A stretch of DNA of 64,000 nt. Origin: Chionis minor. Its lineage: Eukaryota; Chordata; Aves; Charadriiformes; Chionididae. The position numbers and the translations under genes are program-made. The stretch lies in contig VZSF01009117.1 in NCBI GenBank assembly GCA_013398295.1, positions 558,001 through 622,000 of the forward strand. Reading direction: 5' to 3'. This document shows, piece by piece, positions 62,200-64,000 of this stretch. Every line of letters begins with the position of its first letter. Position 1 is the first letter of the stretch. Below the pieces are notes generated by a model. The model made no database searches. It was not told the DNA's origin and saw only the letters and a list, made by a program, of their open reading frames with translations.

Positions 62200-62500
62200 T
62201 CTTCAACTTGACACCAGCTTGAATAATCTTGTATCAACCGTCCTCCTCGCTCTCTTCACTGCATTGCTGCTAAGGTCTCTTCTTAATCTTCTCTTTCTAA
62301 AGAATTTGAACCTTGATTTCCTAACCTTTTGAATAACTAAAATTCTTGAGTCTCAATTCTGAATGCCCTTTCCTACCCTTTCCTTTGCTGCTTCATTTCC
62401 TTAATACCTCTATTATAATGAGCTGATTAGAACTGCTCACCGTGTTTTAAATGTGGTCTCGATCACTGCTGCCTTTCACAGGGCCAAAATAGTATTTTCT
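62200..62500 (-). mobile_element. Old CR1/L3-like LINE remnant
   Basis: The + strand order of motifs follows antisense CR1-clade ORF2: TTCTTAATCTTCTCTTTCTAAAG, then a much later AGAACTGCTCACCGTGTTTTAAATGTGGTCTCGATCACTGC-like segment (compare GAACTG.ACACAGTA.TC.A.ATG.GG.CTCACCACTGC in younger copies). It is very diverged, so the subfamily is uncertain. Confidence 0.45.
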
Positions 62501-64000
62501 TATATTTAGTTCACATTTAACAGTCCTACACCATTTGAGAAACAGAGTTATTACCTCAGGTTTTTTAAGTAATTTTTTTTTTCCCAGTGACATCTAGATT
62601 CTCATAGTTTTATTCATGCTAGATGTAACTTTATTCCTCAAATACTATCTCCAATTTAAAATGGAAGGCTAAAAGAGAAAGAATTCATGATAGAATATGT
62701 TTTTCAGACTTAGATGATGCGTAGTCTAATTAGGATACAAAGTTTCAAATTTTCTAAATTTCTAGGTCTCCAGATTTCTGCCAGCATAGTAACTGGTTTA
62801 TGCTAGAGCGGATGTATTCACATGTAGGATTATCACAATCCCTAAAGCTGATCATCTTACCTTCCACTCCTTGGGGCTCATACTGTATATTTGACTTTAA
62901 AGTGTGATATCCTAACAACAACAACAGAAAATCTTCTGAAGGATTATTGTAGAGAAGAACTGCAATAGAAATGTTAAAATTGGTATGAATGGAGAACGAA
63001 TGGGAATGACTGCGTGTGTAAAAACAGAAGGAACAAACCAGAGAGAAAGATCTATTAGAATGGCATGTATTGATGGCACCTAGATGGTCACATGGTCAAC
63101 ATCCCAGCACACCTTGGACACCCAGGTTGGGAAACGTAACACAAATTAAAACAAGGAAAAGCCAATGCTCAGCTTAAACAGAAGATTGAGCTCTAAAGGA
63201 TGACAAAAGGAAGTTAAAGAAGAAAATATGGGACATGAGACACCCAAACAGGGAGATAAAGGACAATGAGTCCTGATGAATCAAACATGGGACAAACTAT
63301 ACAAATAAGAGGCTGCAATCACTGTCAGCTTGTAAGTAGCACAAAAAGGCAAACCAAAAAACAGCACACACACTGCCTTGTCCTCTGGATTTCTACCTGT
63401 GCCTATACCTTGGCTCTTCCCTTCCTCCCACAACTCTTTCCAGCTTCTATTTCTGTTCTGCCTAAGCAACAAGAACAGCTACAGCAACAGCCAGAAAGGT
63501 TTGGGCATATTTCTCCCAACTTAGTACCTTTCCATTTTATACATCTGTTTGAGTACTGTGCATGAGAGAAACTTTCAATCTCAACTTCTCTCAGATTTTT
63601 TTCTAAAATGTTTCCGTCCATCTATACACAACAAAGACAGTTCTGAAGTCAAAGTAACAATGTCAGTTTAAAGTGGCAGTGGTTCCTCATATTTATAATG
63701 TAGTGTTGCCTGAACTACATAAAAAATTATTTGGAAGATGTCTGAACTGGCTGTGAGGACAAGGCGGAGATGAATCAGTCAAAGCGTTTACAACAAAACC
63801 CTCTGGGACTCCGTTTGTGTGCTCCTTGTTTCTCCCTGCTGAGTATTCTCCCTCTCTCCAGATCTAATACTAATTCTGCCATTTTTGTATTAAAGAAATC
63901 ATGACCACACTCTGGGAATGCTTTAAAGAGTTTTCTTCCCATATGTTCTGCTTTGCTTATTGTCTGAGAAGAGACCTAATAAACATTTATCTTCCTATCC
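62501..64000. other. No gene seen
   Basis: Unique AT-rich sequence to the window edge. The 99-codon + strand frame at 63266-63565 overlaps two minus-strand frames and shows no known motif. Confidence 0.55.

Noticed and set aside
1..64000. CRISPR arrays, operons, phage or bacterial mobile systems
   Set aside because: No spaced direct repeats of that kind, no dense coding, and the CR1 and LTR content is that of a bird genome.
1..64000. tRNA, rRNA or snRNA genes
   Set aside because: No sequence with recognisable A/B-box tRNA structure or rRNA similarity was seen by eye. A covariance-model search was not possible.

Overview
The window looks like non-coding nuclear DNA from a bird. The main evidence is at least nine CR1 LINE copies. 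Most end in the avian CR1 3' signature (ATTCTATGATTCT-type tail, or AGAATCATAGAAT read on the + strand). Long terminal repeats beginning TGTCCTGG, of a kind I recall from avian ERVL-like elements, agree with this, as does the AT-rich, intron- or desert-like background. Nothing resembles bacterial or organellar gene organisation. A neoavian bird is plausible from the LTR type, but the order cannot be told.

No intact protein-coding gene, rRNA or tRNA could be supported. Open frames are short, and the longer ones are CR1 reverse-transcriptase relics or low-complexity shadows. On the minus strand between 1 and 5560 there are several exon-like stretches with acceptable splice-site-like edges. Their splice phases do not join and I cannot name a protein, so they are listed at low confidence.

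Layout. 1-11000: unique AT-rich DNA, weak exon-like segments on the minus strand, and one LTR-like stretch (6816-7135). 11048-18115: a CR1 endonuclease fragment, a + strand CR1 3' end, a 21-copy AAAAG microsatellite, an LTR-like block (16880-17360) and an old CR1 remnant. 20422-22600: a long CR1 on the minus strand, interrupted near its 5' side by an exact 226-bp duplication around a single N. 23680-25085: an isolated GC-rich block. 25632-28917: an old LTR retroelement with both LTRs, a primer-binding site, a polypurine tract and a short interior without recognisable genes. 32535-38844: LTR and CR1 fragments, including a 1.24-kb segment (37395-38638) that is 99.9% identical to the CR1 at 20666-21909. 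44267-45516: an internally deleted CR1 split by a solo LTR. 50446-50735: a CR1 3' end. 58423-59182: a solo LTR with a perfect 5-bp target duplication. 59345-59421: a CR1 tail. 62200-62500: an old CR1/L3-like remnant.

The genes do not work together as a system: this is a record of retrotransposition, nested insertion, decay and possibly gene conversion or mis-assembly. The strongest leads are the shared 1244-bp CR1 patch with out-of-register edges, the duplication around the N, the degenerate two-LTR element and the GC-rich island.
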